From MD308 sp051888795 (GTDB taxonomy: Bacteria > Bacillota > Clostridia > Lachnospirales > Lachnospiraceae): a stretch of DNA of 64,000 nt. Where the stretch lies: positions 1-64,000 of the forward strand of contig JBJFCD010000015.1 in the NCBI GenBank assembly GCA_051888795.1. The letters run 5' to 3'. Shown piece by piece: positions 51,038 to 60,311 of the stretch (within the stretch, counting starts at the first letter, position 1; each line of letters starts with the position of its first letter). A program made the translations under genes and the position numbers. The notes beneath the pieces were generated by a model. That model made no database searches. It was not told the DNA's origin and was given only the letters and a program-made list of their open reading frames with translations.

Positions 51038-51618
51038 TCAAATGCATCCCCAATATCATAGTCTGTCAAAATATCTTCCGGAAGCTTAATCTCTCTCTGA
51101 ATCTTTGCAATCCGATTTCTCTCGTCCTTATCCTTAATGTCACTTAAATCAATGCTCCGATACATAATCCGCTGCTTAATCTCATTATCTTTCGAAAGTC
51201 CGTCAAATAGCATGCGGAATTCCCACCAGTGCATATATGGAATGGTCCGTATATTTATGTTGTAATCATAGAGAAACGCAGAAAAGATATACGGATAGTC
51301 ATAAGAAAATGAATAAACTGGTTTTTGACTCTCTTGTTCTTGCTCTCCATCTTCCGCATATTCCTTACAATTGCATTCCTTCAGTGCTCCCATGATTACA
51401 AAATCTGTCAGTGCTTCAATTGCCTCCTCAAAATCTTTTGGTTGCTTTTTGAAATACTGTAAAATGAGATATTTCTTTTCATACGGCAGAAGTTCAGTAT
51501 CACTAAGCATATCTATCAATCGAACATAATCCCTGAAATCTGTTTGAATCGGAATTTCTTCACCGGATACAACAATAGACTCTGGAAGATCTTCGTACAT
51601 TAGATTCATTTTTCTCAC
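51031..51618 (-). CDS. Phage Gp15-family protein
   Basis: This protein has up to 195 residues; MNLMYEDLPESIVVSGEEIP at the third codon is the more likely start. It has the Gp15 pattern TDFRDYVRLIDMLSD, FSYDYPYIFSAFLYDY and MHWWEFRMLFDGLS. Gp15 family members lie between the major tail and tape measure genes and probably act as tail assembly chaperones. Confidence 0.82.
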   Translation of the reverse strand: MRKMNLMYEDLPESIVVSGEEIPIQTDFRDYVRLIDMLSDTELLPYEKKYLILQYFKKQPKDFEEAIEALTDFVIMGALKECNCKEYAEDGEQEQESQKPVYSFSYDYPYIFSAFLYDYNINIRTIPYMHWWEFRMLFDGLSKDNEIKQRIMYRSIDLSDIKDKDERNRIAKIQREIKLPEDILTDYDIGDAFEW

Positions 51619-51965
51619 TTCTTACCTTTTACTTTGTACTTTTTAACACGCGCAAATCTCTTTTTATTGGCATTTTCTACATCTGATTTCATAATAGCAA
51701 AAAATGAATCATAACATTCATCCACTGCTCTTAAGTTTTTCTTTTCACTGAGAAGCTTAACTCCGGTACCTTCTCCAAATACATTATCAAAGAACGAATA
51801 AAACATATTGCAGTATGCTTTTGTGATTTCGGAAGTTTTTCCTATCTTCTGCAGGTTTTGTTCTTCTACTTCCATGATTTCATATGCTTTTTCGACTTTC
51901 TCCTGGAAGTCAACATCTTCCATGTCAACTTCCAGTTCGATATCATTCCATTTCCATTGGCTCAT
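51615..51965 (-). CDS. Tail assembly chaperone-like protein (DUF6673-like)
   Basis: This protein has 116 residues from the ATG at 51965 (MSQWKWNDIELEVDMEDVDF), with AAGGGAG upstream. It is helical with a Lys-rich C-terminus. Position between the major tail protein and Gp15 suggests a chaperone pair with Gp15. It overlaps the Gp15 gene by 4 bp. The family name is from memory. Confidence 0.6.
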   Translation of the reverse strand: MSQWKWNDIELEVDMEDVDFQEKVEKAYEIMEVEEQNLQKIGKTSEITKAYCNMFYSFFDNVFGEGTGVKLLSEKKNLRAVDECYDSFFAIMKSDVENANKKRFARVKKYKVKGKK

Positions 51966-51986
51966 TGGCTCTTCTCCCTTCAACTA

Positions 51987-52502
51987 TTATGCACTTTCAC
52001 TTGGTGCTGTATATGTTGCTGTCTTTCCGTCATCAGATAAGACTGCACTTCCAGTTTCAACATCTGATTTGGATTTAAATGATCCGGAATAAATCAGCGC
52101 ATCTGTTCCGTCTCCATCCGCATCTGGAATTACTGCATATGTTCTCTTTCTTGCCACACACTTTTTCGTTTCATCAGCTGTAAACAGATCGACAATGATA
52201 ATATCCACCAGTGCATCACTTCCGGTCAGCTCTCCATCATGAATCTTAGCAATCAGCTCATGGACCGGAGTATTTGTATGTCTGTCAAAGGAATACTCCG
52301 TTGCAGGGGAGTATCCTACAACGTCCGTATCTTCAGACTCCTTGTCCACATAATGACGACTGTATTCCTGAGCATTCTTTGCATTTTTCATATTCGTAAA
52401 CCCGGTCATTCTCTCATACTTTGGAGAGCTACCAGTTGTATCTGTATTCATAAATGCAACCCTCTGATGACGTTTTACGATTTTTGCAACTGTATCACTC
52501 AT
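51987..52502 (-). CDS. Phage major tail protein
   Basis: This 171-residue protein has a beta-rich core with GFTNMKNAKNAQEYSRHYVD, TDVVGYSPATEYSFDRHTNT and a C-terminal SGSFKSKSDVETGSAVLS. It sits after the tail-completion genes and before the chaperones, the standard place of the tail tube protein. Confidence 0.82.
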   Translation of the reverse strand: MSDTVAKIVKRHQRVAFMNTDTTGSSPKYERMTGFTNMKNAKNAQEYSRHYVDKESEDTDVVGYSPATEYSFDRHTNTPVHELIAKIHDGELTGSDALVDIIIVDLFTADETKKCVARKRTYAVIPDADGDGTDALIYSGSFKSKSDVETGSAVLSDDGKTATYTAPSESA

Positions 52503-52505
52503 CTT

Positions 52506-52916
52506 CTATACCTCCTGTTCATACAACAAACGGCACTCTATGCGATATTTCGCAAGAGCGCCGTCGATATCATATAAATAACCTTTATTCAAAGTTTCAA
52601 ATTTTATTGGAATCCTGCCATCCGGGAGAACCGGAAAGCTATCTGCATTATTTTTCTCTTCTAACCAGTCCTCAAATTTCTGGCAAAACTCACTGTTATC
52701 AATATTTACCCTGGCATCCTCGTCATATTCCTCTTTGCTAGTAAATGCAAATTGGAACTGTCGTTTCGTTCCTCCATCCACATATGTGGTAATTACAGGA
52801 TCACACGGAAGAGGATCCAGAGAATATGACATATCTGTTCCAATATAATCAACATTTACCCTGCCATCTTTCAGAAGCGGGCAATCAGAAATAAAGTTTC
52901 TGATTGATTCTATCAT
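52506..52916 (-). CDS. Tail terminator/minor capsid-like protein
   Basis: This protein has 136 residues from the ATG at 52916 (MIESIRNFISDCPLLKDGRV). It contains ITTYVDGGTKRQFQFAFTSK, a motif of tail-terminator proteins in this phage type. It lies 3 bp before the major tail gene and follows the gp10-like gene directly, completing the usual block of head-tail joining genes. Confidence 0.65.
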   Translation of the reverse strand: MIESIRNFISDCPLLKDGRVNVDYIGTDMSYSLDPLPCDPVITTYVDGGTKRQFQFAFTSKEEYDEDARVNIDNSEFCQKFEDWLEEKNNADSFPVLPDGRIPIKFETLNKGYLYDIDGALAKYRIECRLLYEQEV

Positions 52917-52917
52917 G

Positions 52918-53292
52918 CTACCCAATTTTCTCAGCTCCTCTCAATATCGAATCCTTGTGGCGATTCTTCATTCGCTCAAACCAGTGAGATTTCTCTTTGT
53001 GCTCATAATATTGTCTTCTTGCATACGGAGCAACCTGATGAATCTCACCAGACCCTATAGAAGTACCGAGTGTAGCAGATTTGATCAATGCTCCGGTCAG
53101 TCTTGGTGTTTCAGGTTCCATTCTGCGGATACATTCCTGATCAATAAATGCCTGTTTTTTATTAAAACTCTCGGTATATTTCTGCCTAAATCCACTATTC
53201 CATACAAGCCTTGCAAGCATTTTGCCCTCAGACGTCTCACATGTGATAATCTTACCCTGTGGTTGGTTAATTACAATCTTTGAGTTTGCCAT
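52918..53292 (-). CDS. Minor capsid / HK97 gp10-like protein
   Basis: This 124-residue protein has FIDQECIRRMEPETPRLTGA, KSATLGTSIGSGEIHQVAPY and ARRQYYEHKE, matching the minor-capsid/gp10-like tail-completion family. It is basic at the C-terminus. It overlaps neighbouring genes by a base, so it belongs to the head-tail joining block. Confidence 0.72.
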   Translation of the reverse strand: MANSKIVINQPQGKIITCETSEGKMLARLVWNSGFRQKYTESFNKKQAFIDQECIRRMEPETPRLTGALIKSATLGTSIGSGEIHQVAPYARRQYYEHKEKSHWFERMKNRHKDSILRGAEKIG

Positions 53293-53621
53293 TACGTAGC
53301 CACCACCTTAATGTGCGGATTCATGCCAAATGTATTATAATTCGCACCTTCAATGCAATGATAGGACACTGTAGACAGATCTTTGACTGTCTTCATCTCT
53401 ATATCGCATTTTCCTTTTACAATGTAATCTCCCTTTTTCACCTCAATAGAAGTATCGGGTATCCTGACGGTCAAAACATCCGCAGTTTTTAATCCGTTTG
53501 TGGTAACACCTGACTTACAGTTTTCATACCACCACACCTCCGAAAGATATGTTTTCTGCCAACTGTCACCGTCGTTATTTCTGATCCGGTGGAATATAGT
53601 TGCATCTGCATTAGTGATCAT
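53292..53621 (-). CDS. Head-tail joining protein (DUF6751-like)
   Basis: This 109-residue beta-rich protein has ATIFHRIRNNDGDSWQKTYL, a WWYENCKSGVT segment and IPDTSIEVKKGDYIVKGKC. It is the second of four head-tail genes, likely a head closure or stopper protein by position. The family name is from memory. Confidence 0.62.
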   Translation of the reverse strand: MITNADATIFHRIRNNDGDSWQKTYLSEVWWYENCKSGVTTNGLKTADVLTVRIPDTSIEVKKGDYIVKGKCDIEMKTVKDLSTVSYHCIEGANYNTFGMNPHIKVVAT

Positions 53622-53625
53622 ATTT

Positions 53626-54003
53626 TTATACCTCCAAGCAAAGCAGCCCTGTCGGACTTAAAAACATTTCTGCAGCCTTATAAGCCTTTCGGTTTAATAT
53701 CTCTTCTGCAGTTTCTCCAGCGTTCTGTTCCTGGGCAAAAGAAACAGAATACCCATCATTATTCTCTGATGTAATATTCCGTCCCTGATATTTCTTTCTG
53801 AAATTTTCATCTGCAGCAATCACATCACATACCGCACATGTCGCAAGCTTGACCTCTTCATCATCTGAGCAGCCATCCGCACGCCCGAAAGTAATCCTCC
53901 GGACGTACGAAGTAGCCTTAATGACTGCTTGTCCAAACTCCTCTTCTCCTAATTTCCCATGATATGATTCCGCATAGAACTCGTAATTCACATAGTTATT
54001 CAT
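53626..54003 (-). CDS. Head-tail connector protein (gp6-like)
   Basis: This 125-residue helical protein begins MNNYVNYEFYAESYHGKLGE and has KATSYVRRITFGRADGCSDD, then VKLATCAVCDVIAADE. This is the usual pattern of phage connector/adaptor proteins that bind the portal. It lies between the small HeH-like gene and the gene at 53292. Confidence 0.72.
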   Translation of the reverse strand: MNNYVNYEFYAESYHGKLGEEEFGQAVIKATSYVRRITFGRADGCSDDEEVKLATCAVCDVIAADENFRKKYQGRNITSENNDGYSVSFAQEQNAGETAEEILNRKAYKAAEMFLSPTGLLCLEV

Positions 54004-54010
54004 GATAATC

Positions 54011-54163
54011 CTACTCCTTTGGAATCAATGCCAAAAGCTCTTCTACTTTTGCATCTTTGTCAAATTCAATTCCTTTCTCAGTAAGAATCTTCATGATTTC
54101 ATCTTTATTCGGTTTTTTAATATTTGCCTTTTTTCTCTTAAGAGTCTTTCCTACCGTACGCAC
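54011..54163 (-). CDS. 50-residue phage protein with HeH/SAP-like motif
   Basis: A GTG start at 54163 (GGAGG 8-9 nt upstream) gives MRTVGKTLKRKKANIKKPNK, then DEIMKILTEKGIEFDKDAKV and EELLALIPKE. The helix-turn-helix pattern KDEIMKIL...AKVEELLALI resembles short HeH/LEM-like modules attached to phage head proteins. It fills the gap between the capsid and connector genes with no spare room. Confidence 0.6.
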   Translation of the reverse strand: MRTVGKTLKRKKANIKKPNKDEIMKILTEKGIEFDKDAKVEELLALIPKE

Positions 54164-54177
54164 TATTTACCCCTCCT

Positions 54178-55053
54178 TTACGCTAATGACTTATGGGACA
54201 CATAGATTCCCGCAGCCTTATTTTTGTAGTAATCAACAAGACCATACTTTCTGTATTTCAGAATGTCTCCATCTGCATTCGCATTCAGGGAAGCCGGAAT
54301 AACGTCCTGAGCCACATGCTTGTCGAACTTGATGATTGCCGGTTTGTGGATGATCATAAAATTGATATCAGCTGCAGTATCGGATTTTTTGTAGTGTCCT
54401 GCTTCTTCCCCTGGAGACTTTCCATCCAGCAGATCAATTGCTGTGTAAAATCTTGACTGAGGGACCTTCTTTTTTACAGGAAAACTATTCAAGATCTCTC
54501 TTGATTTTGTAGTATCCAGCGCCATAACTCCATTCATGAGGGTCGGTGTTGCATAAAGGATTCTATTCTCTTCCGGAACTTCATCCTCATCCATCACATT
54601 TTTTGCTGCGATTAATGCTGCAAGAAATGCTACTGCATCTGCAAGTGTCTCCTCTTTCATTGTGATACCTTCAAATCCACAAATCGTAGCAAATGTAAAC
54701 GCATCTGCCTCCGGAGCTACCTTTGTGCGCTGGAGTTCAGCTCCTGCCCTTGTAAAAGCAATGTTTCTGGACTCCTCATTGTCCATCACATCTACCTCAA
54801 TCTTTGCGCCTCTGTCATAATTGAATTTTGCTGTTGCCCACTGTAATTTCACAGCCGCAGAAGTATATCCGGAATTACGGTCATAATCCCCGAGACCTCC
54901 GACTTCAAGCTGTGGATACAAAATCTCATTATTATTTGCTCCTGCTCTCATCATTGATGCATCTGATGTCAGATCTGCTGTAACAGATGCATTTTTATAA
55001 ACTTCATCCAAAATACTAATATAATTTTTTGCTAAAACAATTGTGTTCGGCAT
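54178..55053 (-). CDS. Phage major capsid protein
   Basis: This 291-residue protein begins MPNTIVLAKNYISILDEVYK and contains VKLQWATAKFNYDRGAKIEV, MDNEESRNIAFTRAGAEL and a late NFMIIHKPAIIKFDKHVAQD. This pattern is usual for capsid proteins of the HK97 fold in phages with a Gp20 scaffold. It follows the scaffold gene by 20 bp. The assignment rests on size, position and this pattern. Confidence 0.85.
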   Translation of the reverse strand: MPNTIVLAKNYISILDEVYKNASVTADLTSDASMMRAGANNNEILYPQLEVGGLGDYDRNSGYTSAAVKLQWATAKFNYDRGAKIEVDVMDNEESRNIAFTRAGAELQRTKVAPEADAFTFATICGFEGITMKEETLADAVAFLAALIAAKNVMDEDEVPEENRILYATPTLMNGVMALDTTKSREILNSFPVKKKVPQSRFYTAIDLLDGKSPGEEAGHYKKSDTAADINFMIIHKPAIIKFDKHVAQDVIPASLNANADGDILKYRKYGLVDYYKNKAAGIYVSHKSLA

Positions 55054-55073
55054 ATCTTATACCTTCCTTTCTT

Positions 55074-55625
55074 TTATTCCTTTACTGGCGGTAATCCAGC
55101 TGCTGCTCTCATGGCTGCAGTAGTCGCGTCTATTCCGCCACCGCCACTGGTTGGCCCCACAGGATTGTTGATTGGTTCATTTACTCCAAATAAATAAGCA
55201 TCAGATTCCTTAATGGTTTCCAATGCTTTCTTAATGTCCTCCGTCTGATCTTTAGATTCCTGAAGCGTCTTGAGATCGAGCATACCACGGATTGCTTTCG
55301 GATTACGGCCACCGGCTGCTGTGATTGCTTTGTCAAGCGAATCATCAAACAGTCGCTGCGCTTCTTTTGCTGCATATTCGTCATCTTTTGCTTTCAGATC
55401 GTTCTGAAGTTTTGTGATAGTTTCCTGCATTTCTTCCGGCTTCATATCCTTAAGCTTATTTAATTCTTCCGTTGCCGTATCTAGCTGAGATTTATAATTA
55501 TCACGCTCACCTTCAGCAGCAGTTGTCTTAGCCTTTTCCGCCTCAATATCTGCTCCATTCCAATCCATGATTTTATCAATGTTCTCTTTCTCAATTCCCA
55601 GATCTTCCAAATCTTTTCTTTTCAT
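55074..55625 (-). CDS. Phage scaffolding protein (Gp20-like)
   Basis: This 183-residue protein begins MKRKDLEDLGIEKENIDKIM. It has a long coiled coil (about 30-120) with many Lys/Glu and ends AMRAAAGLPPVKE. It matches the phage minor structural Gp20 scaffold family. It directs capsid assembly and is lost before DNA filling. It lies directly upstream of the major capsid gene. Confidence 0.85.
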   Translation of the reverse strand: MKRKDLEDLGIEKENIDKIMDWNGADIEAEKAKTTAAEGERDNYKSQLDTATEELNKLKDMKPEEMQETITKLQNDLKAKDDEYAAKEAQRLFDDSLDKAITAAGGRNPKAIRGMLDLKTLQESKDQTEDIKKALETIKESDAYLFGVNEPINNPVGPTSGGGGIDATTAAMRAAAGLPPVKE

Positions 55626-55728
55626 AGTTACAATACCTTCCTTTCATCTACGCTTTTTCTACGAGGTCGCACCTCTGATTTACAGTAAGTTCAGACAATT
55701 TTACGTCTTATCTGCTGACATAAAAATA

Positions 55729-55748
55729 AGACGCATAACCCTGCGCCT
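55729..55748 (-). terminator. Intra-operon hairpin before the scaffold gene
   Basis: A 7-bp stem on the minus strand with one G-U pair (55742-55748 with 55729-55735) is followed by TTATTTTTAT. It sits between the minor capsid and scaffold genes and may reduce read-through. Confidence 0.5.
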
Positions 55749-55777
55749 CAATGGGAGATCTTGAATCACCTCCTGAA

Positions 55778-56938
55778 CTATGCAACACGCCCTCTCATAT
55801 CCAGATAGATACGTTCGCGCTCCTGTTTTAGTCCCATCTTTTTCGAAAATCTTGCATATTCATCGAGCTGAGCCCGATATTTTCCTCTGGCCAAAGTGAT
55901 CTCATCCGGATCCGCATCACCCGATTTTAAAAGGACTACCTTTTCTCTTTGCGCCCGCATAGCCGTTTCCATCTGTCGCTGCTTCTGCTTGGCTTCATAT
56001 GTGGTATACCCTTTCCCATTCCACTCTTTCGGAGTACTTTCCTGCAAGTTCTGTTGTTTCAGCCATTCATCTGACCAGTTGCGTACCGATATTCCCAGAA
56101 AAAACGGATAATATTCATGGTAACAATTTGCTCCAAGTAATCCAGTTACTGTACCTAACCCGCAAACATCATATAACTGCTGTTTTGTCCATACCTTCCC
56201 CTGCCACTCTGCATGAGAAGGACGAGCCCCTGCATGCCAGGCAACTTCAAAATATTCCGTCCCGAGCTTTTCTGCATTCATATCAGATATGTGGCCAGTC
56301 AGCTGAGAGATTCCTGTCATGACAGCTGTTCTTGCAGCCACATTTGCTCTGTAAGATCTTCCTGATGCATAATCTATCACTCGTAGTCCACTATTAGTTA
56401 ACTGCGTTACTACTCGCCTTAATGTACTGTTGTAATCGAATGCACCAAATGCAATATCCATAATAGCATTATCAAGATATCCCTGATAAACCTGTGCAAG
56501 CGGTGTAAGAACGCGCTTTCCGTTCCCATAATCCAGATAGAATCCTAAAGAACGCGTGATATTCTCAAGCTCCTCCTGTGTCTGCCGTCGAAGAGCATCC
56601 GTCAACTGCTGAAGCTGTTCATTTTCTTCATAGGGAATGAACCTGGCATTAATCTGCTCATAGATATCTTTGTTCCGGACATATTCCCAGTCAATGACCT
56701 GATCATACAATTCAAACATCTCCGGATAAGAAGCATCCAGAGCTTCTTTCAGCATCTTCTCAATATCCTCGGAAGAATTTCCAAGAGCAACCAGACGGTT
56801 AATCTGCCAGTCTGCAGTACTGGTTATTTTCCCATACTGTTTAATCCGTCTGACAATGTCTTCCATGATCCGCATTTCCAGATTGGAAAAATTACTTTCA
56901 ATCTTCCGGGACATCTTTTCTTTGTATTCTCTGTTCAC
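55778..56938 (-). CDS. Phage minor capsid protein (Phage_min_cap2)
   Basis: This 386-residue protein begins MNREYKEKMSRKIESNFSNL. It contains YRANVAARTAVMTGISQLTG, then EVAWHAGARPSHAEWQGKVW and GLLGANCYHEYYPFFLGIS, the typical SPP1 gp7/min_cap2 pattern. Its function is head morphogenesis and possibly DNA delivery. The start overlaps the portal stop by one base. Confidence 0.88.
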   Translation of the reverse strand: MNREYKEKMSRKIESNFSNLEMRIMEDIVRRIKQYGKITSTADWQINRLVALGNSSEDIEKMLKEALDASYPEMFELYDQVIDWEYVRNKDIYEQINARFIPYEENEQLQQLTDALRRQTQEELENITRSLGFYLDYGNGKRVLTPLAQVYQGYLDNAIMDIAFGAFDYNSTLRRVVTQLTNSGLRVIDYASGRSYRANVAARTAVMTGISQLTGHISDMNAEKLGTEYFEVAWHAGARPSHAEWQGKVWTKQQLYDVCGLGTVTGLLGANCYHEYYPFFLGISVRNWSDEWLKQQNLQESTPKEWNGKGYTTYEAKQKQRQMETAMRAQREKVVLLKSGDADPDEITLARGKYRAQLDEYARFSKKMGLKQERERIYLDMRGRVA

Positions 56939-58287
56939 TATTCGATCACTCCGGTCTGTTCAGGAAGATTTGCTTTTGCAGTGGTTTCGTCCTCGTTATA
57001 CCATTTTGACCGGTACTCCCATAGCTGCATGACTCCCATAGCAACATCCTGCCTGTCCTGTTGGCGCTCGGTTTCCTCGTCTGTAAGAATGGAATCATTG
57101 AATTTACAATTGAATTCATAACCTGAAGTATACAATCCGTTATAAAACGCAAGTCCCGCAGCGAAATCTTCGAGGCAATCCCTAAGATTTCCCTGTATGG
57201 CAGTCACTCTGTTATATTTTCGTGCTTTAGACGCTTTGATCTCGGACGCTGTCTTTTCCACCACCTGCACATCCGATAAGTCACCGTAAGCAAGTCCAAC
57301 GATAAATTCAATCTCTCGCTTATATTCCTCCAGCCCACGTTTGAAAGATTCATCTCGCATATCAGGAGAATATTCTTTGAGAAGCTCTTTGTCCTTTCCG
57401 TCCTCAATATTCAATCCACGGTATAACCTTTTATTGAGCTTAGCGATTCCGGGTTTCCCATTTCTTCTGTTTTGGTTCAGCGCTCTGTCATCTACATGAA
57501 TAGCTCTTTCCCCTGAATCATATTCCCAATCAAGACGAGCCCCCTGTATGTCAGCTGCAGCTATTCGTTCCTTTGCGGATTCAAAGATAGATACCCCGCA
57601 TTTAGAACCGTCTACTTTATTCTCAATCGGGTTTCGGTAAAATCCAAAATCCATCTGAGTCATTCCCTGATAAATTACAGGTCCCGGGTTAATGCTTGCC
57701 CATTCTTCCACAGCATTCAAATCACATGGCGAACCAATGCGTTCCTGGCTTTGTGAGTGATAGCATTTATTTTCGATTGTAAGATTTCCATTCGTAAAAT
57801 AATGTCTCTCAAAACGGGTATAATAATCACCGCCTATATGCTTTATGGAAAGGAATGCCACATCTAAAAGCTTCCCTTCGTCATCAAAAGAAATCGGAAT
57901 GAATTTATCTGCAGTAACGAATTCTGATGTATTGGGACCCAAGGGCTTAAGAACAAATGATCCAAGGCCGAGACCACTCTGCAGGTTTTCATTTAATCTT
58001 GCAATACTTTTTTGATACACTTTGTCCAGCCGTTCTATATTGATGTTTGTTTCCATTTCAACCAAAACAGCATCTGCAAACTCACGGCATATTCCTTCCT
58101 CAATCTTAAGGGATTTGATATAATCTGTTACCCATCCCGCTTTGCCATCCAACATAGATTTCCATTCGTTAATGGCATTTATCATAGCATCAGAAAGAAC
58201 GATGTCTTTTCCAATGATGGACTTTAATGTCGTATATCCAAACATCCGCTTTATGCCCTCCCATATTTTTCTTAATCCACTAAACAT
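56938..58287 (-). CDS. Phage portal protein (SPP1 Gp6-like)
   Basis: This 449-residue protein begins MFSGLRKIWEGIKRMFGYTT. It contains GLGSFVLKPLGPNTSEFVTA, SIFESAKERIAAADIQG and TASEIKASKARKYN, matching the Phage_prot_Gp6/SPP1-type portal family. The portal is the ring through which DNA enters the head. It overlaps terL by 8 bp. Confidence 0.9.
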   Translation of the reverse strand: MFSGLRKIWEGIKRMFGYTTLKSIIGKDIVLSDAMINAINEWKSMLDGKAGWVTDYIKSLKIEEGICREFADAVLVEMETNINIERLDKVYQKSIARLNENLQSGLGLGSFVLKPLGPNTSEFVTADKFIPISFDDEGKLLDVAFLSIKHIGGDYYTRFERHYFTNGNLTIENKCYHSQSQERIGSPCDLNAVEEWASINPGPVIYQGMTQMDFGFYRNPIENKVDGSKCGVSIFESAKERIAAADIQGARLDWEYDSGERAIHVDDRALNQNRRNGKPGIAKLNKRLYRGLNIEDGKDKELLKEYSPDMRDESFKRGLEEYKREIEFIVGLAYGDLSDVQVVEKTASEIKASKARKYNRVTAIQGNLRDCLEDFAAGLAFYNGLYTSGYEFNCKFNDSILTDEETERQQDRQDVAMGVMQLWEYRSKWYNEDETTAKANLPEQTGVIE

Positions 58288-59614
58288 CTTCCACCTCTTG
58301 TATCAGATATTTCATATCACGTTCTATCGTATATTCAAACGCGTCCAGACTATCTATATCTGTGCTGCCGTCATCCAGACGCTCATCCTTGTCTTTTACC
58401 TCTTTATCGTAAACAGCATCACAGAATGCAGTTTCCAACGATTCACAATCATCCGTAATAAAAAACCGCCCTGCTCCCATAAGCCTGACGGTACATCTGA
58501 TTCTGTCATTGATCGCTTTTTTCTTTGCCGGCTTTACGGAAATCCAAGGAAATCTATTTTCAACCGCATTACGGATAGAATTTCCAAGAACCGTCTCTGC
58601 ATTGTCCCAGAACACAGATTCCACATTGCAATAAGTCACGTTTTTACCGTCTTTCTCGCAGATGGAATATTCATCTATTACTTCCTGCACAAAATCGCAG
58701 AACAGCTGATCCAGCTTATTACTGTCAATATCCTCATTTTCATCTTTCGCCATGATTCGCCTGGATTTTAATGCAATCACATCTCTGTAATCGTCTGTGT
58801 ATCCTCTGGCCACGAAAGAATGTCCAGACAGATTTCCACCAAAGTCAATGGCAATCTCAATTGATATGATATCGTCTTTTCGGAATTGCTTTCGCTCTGA
58901 ATCGCAGGAATACTGATCAACAATATCGCACTTGAATGCATCTGGGTTATCTGCAAATTTCTTGTAGATCGCTCCCTCTGCCCTCTTCCACAGCCCCAAG
59001 ATCAGGCGGTCATAATATATCGTTCCCGCATATTCTTTACAGATCTGTTCAATAAACTCTTCCGGAAGAAACGGATTGTCAAATATCGTATAAGACTGCA
59101 GATATATATCCAATTCCGGATTATCAATGAATTCTTTCAGCCAGTGAGTCGGATGTTCCGGATTGCAGGAACCGTCAAAACAGGAATACGGCTTATCCAG
59201 ACGGGATTTCAGCATCTGGAATACTTCTTTGTTCCATTTTGCAATCTCATCACCATAACAGTACTTAATAGATGAGCCCTGTATTTTCGCCACCTGGCTA
59301 ATCTTCTCGGCACCAAGACAGTAGACATCCTCTCCACATATTCTTGCAATGTTGCGGTTGTTAATCGTTCCGATCAACTTATCTGTGTAGATCTCACGCA
59401 TCGGCTGCAGCACATTTCGTTCAATAGATTCCTTCGATACCCCAAGGATTACATTTAATCCAGGCTTCCCGGCTCTCTCCCGGATCCGGAAAGGAATTAC
59501 GAAAGCAGTATCTACATAAGACTTCCCGGAACGAACTGCACCTGACTTAATATTCCATCGGTGTGTCGCATTCACAATGTACTCATTCTGCTTCCTGCTT
59601 AACTGCATTTTCAT
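58280..59614 (-). CDS. PBSX-type phage terminase large subunit
   Basis: This protein has 444 residues from the ATG at 59614 (MKMQLSRKQNEYIVNATHRW); GTG at 59620 is an alternative. The ATPase has Walker A SGAVRSGKSYVDTAF, and the nuclease domain contains ISIEIAIDFGGNLSGHSFVA and YCNVESVFWDNAE. It matches the PBSX family of large terminases. It packages DNA into proheads with the small subunit encoded upstream, whose gene it overlaps by 32 bp. Confidence 0.92.
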   Translation of the reverse strand: MKMQLSRKQNEYIVNATHRWNIKSGAVRSGKSYVDTAFVIPFRIRERAGKPGLNVILGVSKESIERNVLQPMREIYTDKLIGTINNRNIARICGEDVYCLGAEKISQVAKIQGSSIKYCYGDEIAKWNKEVFQMLKSRLDKPYSCFDGSCNPEHPTHWLKEFIDNPELDIYLQSYTIFDNPFLPEEFIEQICKEYAGTIYYDRLILGLWKRAEGAIYKKFADNPDAFKCDIVDQYSCDSERKQFRKDDIISIEIAIDFGGNLSGHSFVARGYTDDYRDVIALKSRRIMAKDENEDIDSNKLDQLFCDFVQEVIDEYSICEKDGKNVTYCNVESVFWDNAETVLGNSIRNAVENRFPWISVKPAKKKAINDRIRCTVRLMGAGRFFITDDCESLETAFCDAVYDKEVKDKDERLDDGSTDIDSLDAFEYTIERDMKYLIQEVEDV

Positions 59615-60047
59615 ACACACCTTTCAATATCGCATCCAACTTTTCCAGGGCCTCATCTGTTTCACTTTCACCGGTAAGATTATCTTTCTTAGCCCTATTC
59701 AGTTCAACCTTAGACTTCTGCTCTTCCAGATCTGCATCGGATTTATTCGTCTGGCCAACAACCTGCATAATTGCTTTATAAGCTTTTACATCTCCAAGCA
59801 TAGCCTGCTGAATCATTGCCATTGTGATCACTTCTTCGTAAGTACTTTCACCTCCATCTGCACGAAGAACATCGGACAACCCATCAACCTCAACTTTCAT
59901 GGTGAGCAGCTTGTTCATTGTATCTCTGAGATTCGATGTCCGGCGTCTTGCTTTTCCGCTTGCCTTACCGGCTTTTATTGCCAATTCTCGGCGTTCCTCC
60001 GGAGTTCGATTCGAATTCGCGTCTTTTATGTTTTCATAACCTGCCAC
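59583..60047 (-). CDS. Probable phage terminase small subunit
   Basis: This 154-residue protein begins MAGYENIKDANSNRTPEERR and has a basic AGKASGKARRRTSNLRDTMN segment, then a helical ITMAMIQQAMLGDVKAYKAI region typical of small subunits associated with PBSX-type terminases. The C-terminus is acidic. Position directly before terL supports the call. Sequence identity is not strong enough for certainty. Confidence 0.75.
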   Translation of the reverse strand: MAGYENIKDANSNRTPEERRELAIKAGKASGKARRRTSNLRDTMNKLLTMKVEVDGLSDVLRADGGESTYEEVITMAMIQQAMLGDVKAYKAIMQVVGQTNKSDADLEEQKSKVELNRAKKDNLTGESETDEALEKLDAILKGVYENAVKQEAE

Positions 60048-60089
60048 TTCACCACCTTCAATTCTGGTCTATTTTATCGCATAACAAAA

Positions 60090-60107
60090 GACACCCTTTC
60101 GGATGCC
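60090..60107 (-). terminator. Tetraloop hairpin before terS
   Basis: On the minus strand GGCATCC-GAAA-GGGTGTC (60101-60107 with 60090-60096) is followed by TTTTGTT. The stem contains two G-U pairs. It can stop or slow transcription before the terminase genes. Confidence 0.55.
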
Positions 60108-60239
60108 TTAAACTTGTCTTCTCTTCGGATCTACCGCTTCTTTTCTTACATTGTGATGCTGGTTCTGGTTCTCCGGCGTTGCCTTCTGGGTAACACTGTT
60201 GAACCGTTCCCGGTCTTTCTTCTCCTGCTTGTCTTCCAT
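60108..60239 (-). CDS. 43-residue highly charged phage protein
   Basis: The ATG at 60239 follows GAGGTGATTTC. The product is MEDKQEKKDRERFNSVTQKA, then TPENQNQHHNVRKEAVDPKR and RQV. This small hydrophilic, Gln/Asn/Lys-rich protein lies directly before the terminase small subunit gene. I do not know its role. Confidence 0.55.
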   Translation of the reverse strand: MEDKQEKKDRERFNSVTQKATPENQNQHHNVRKEAVDPKRRQV

Positions 60240-60311
60240 GAAATCACCTCATGGGTAGTATGAGGTGATTTCAAAAACTATATACGATAATTCTTAATCT
60301 CTTACCTAAAA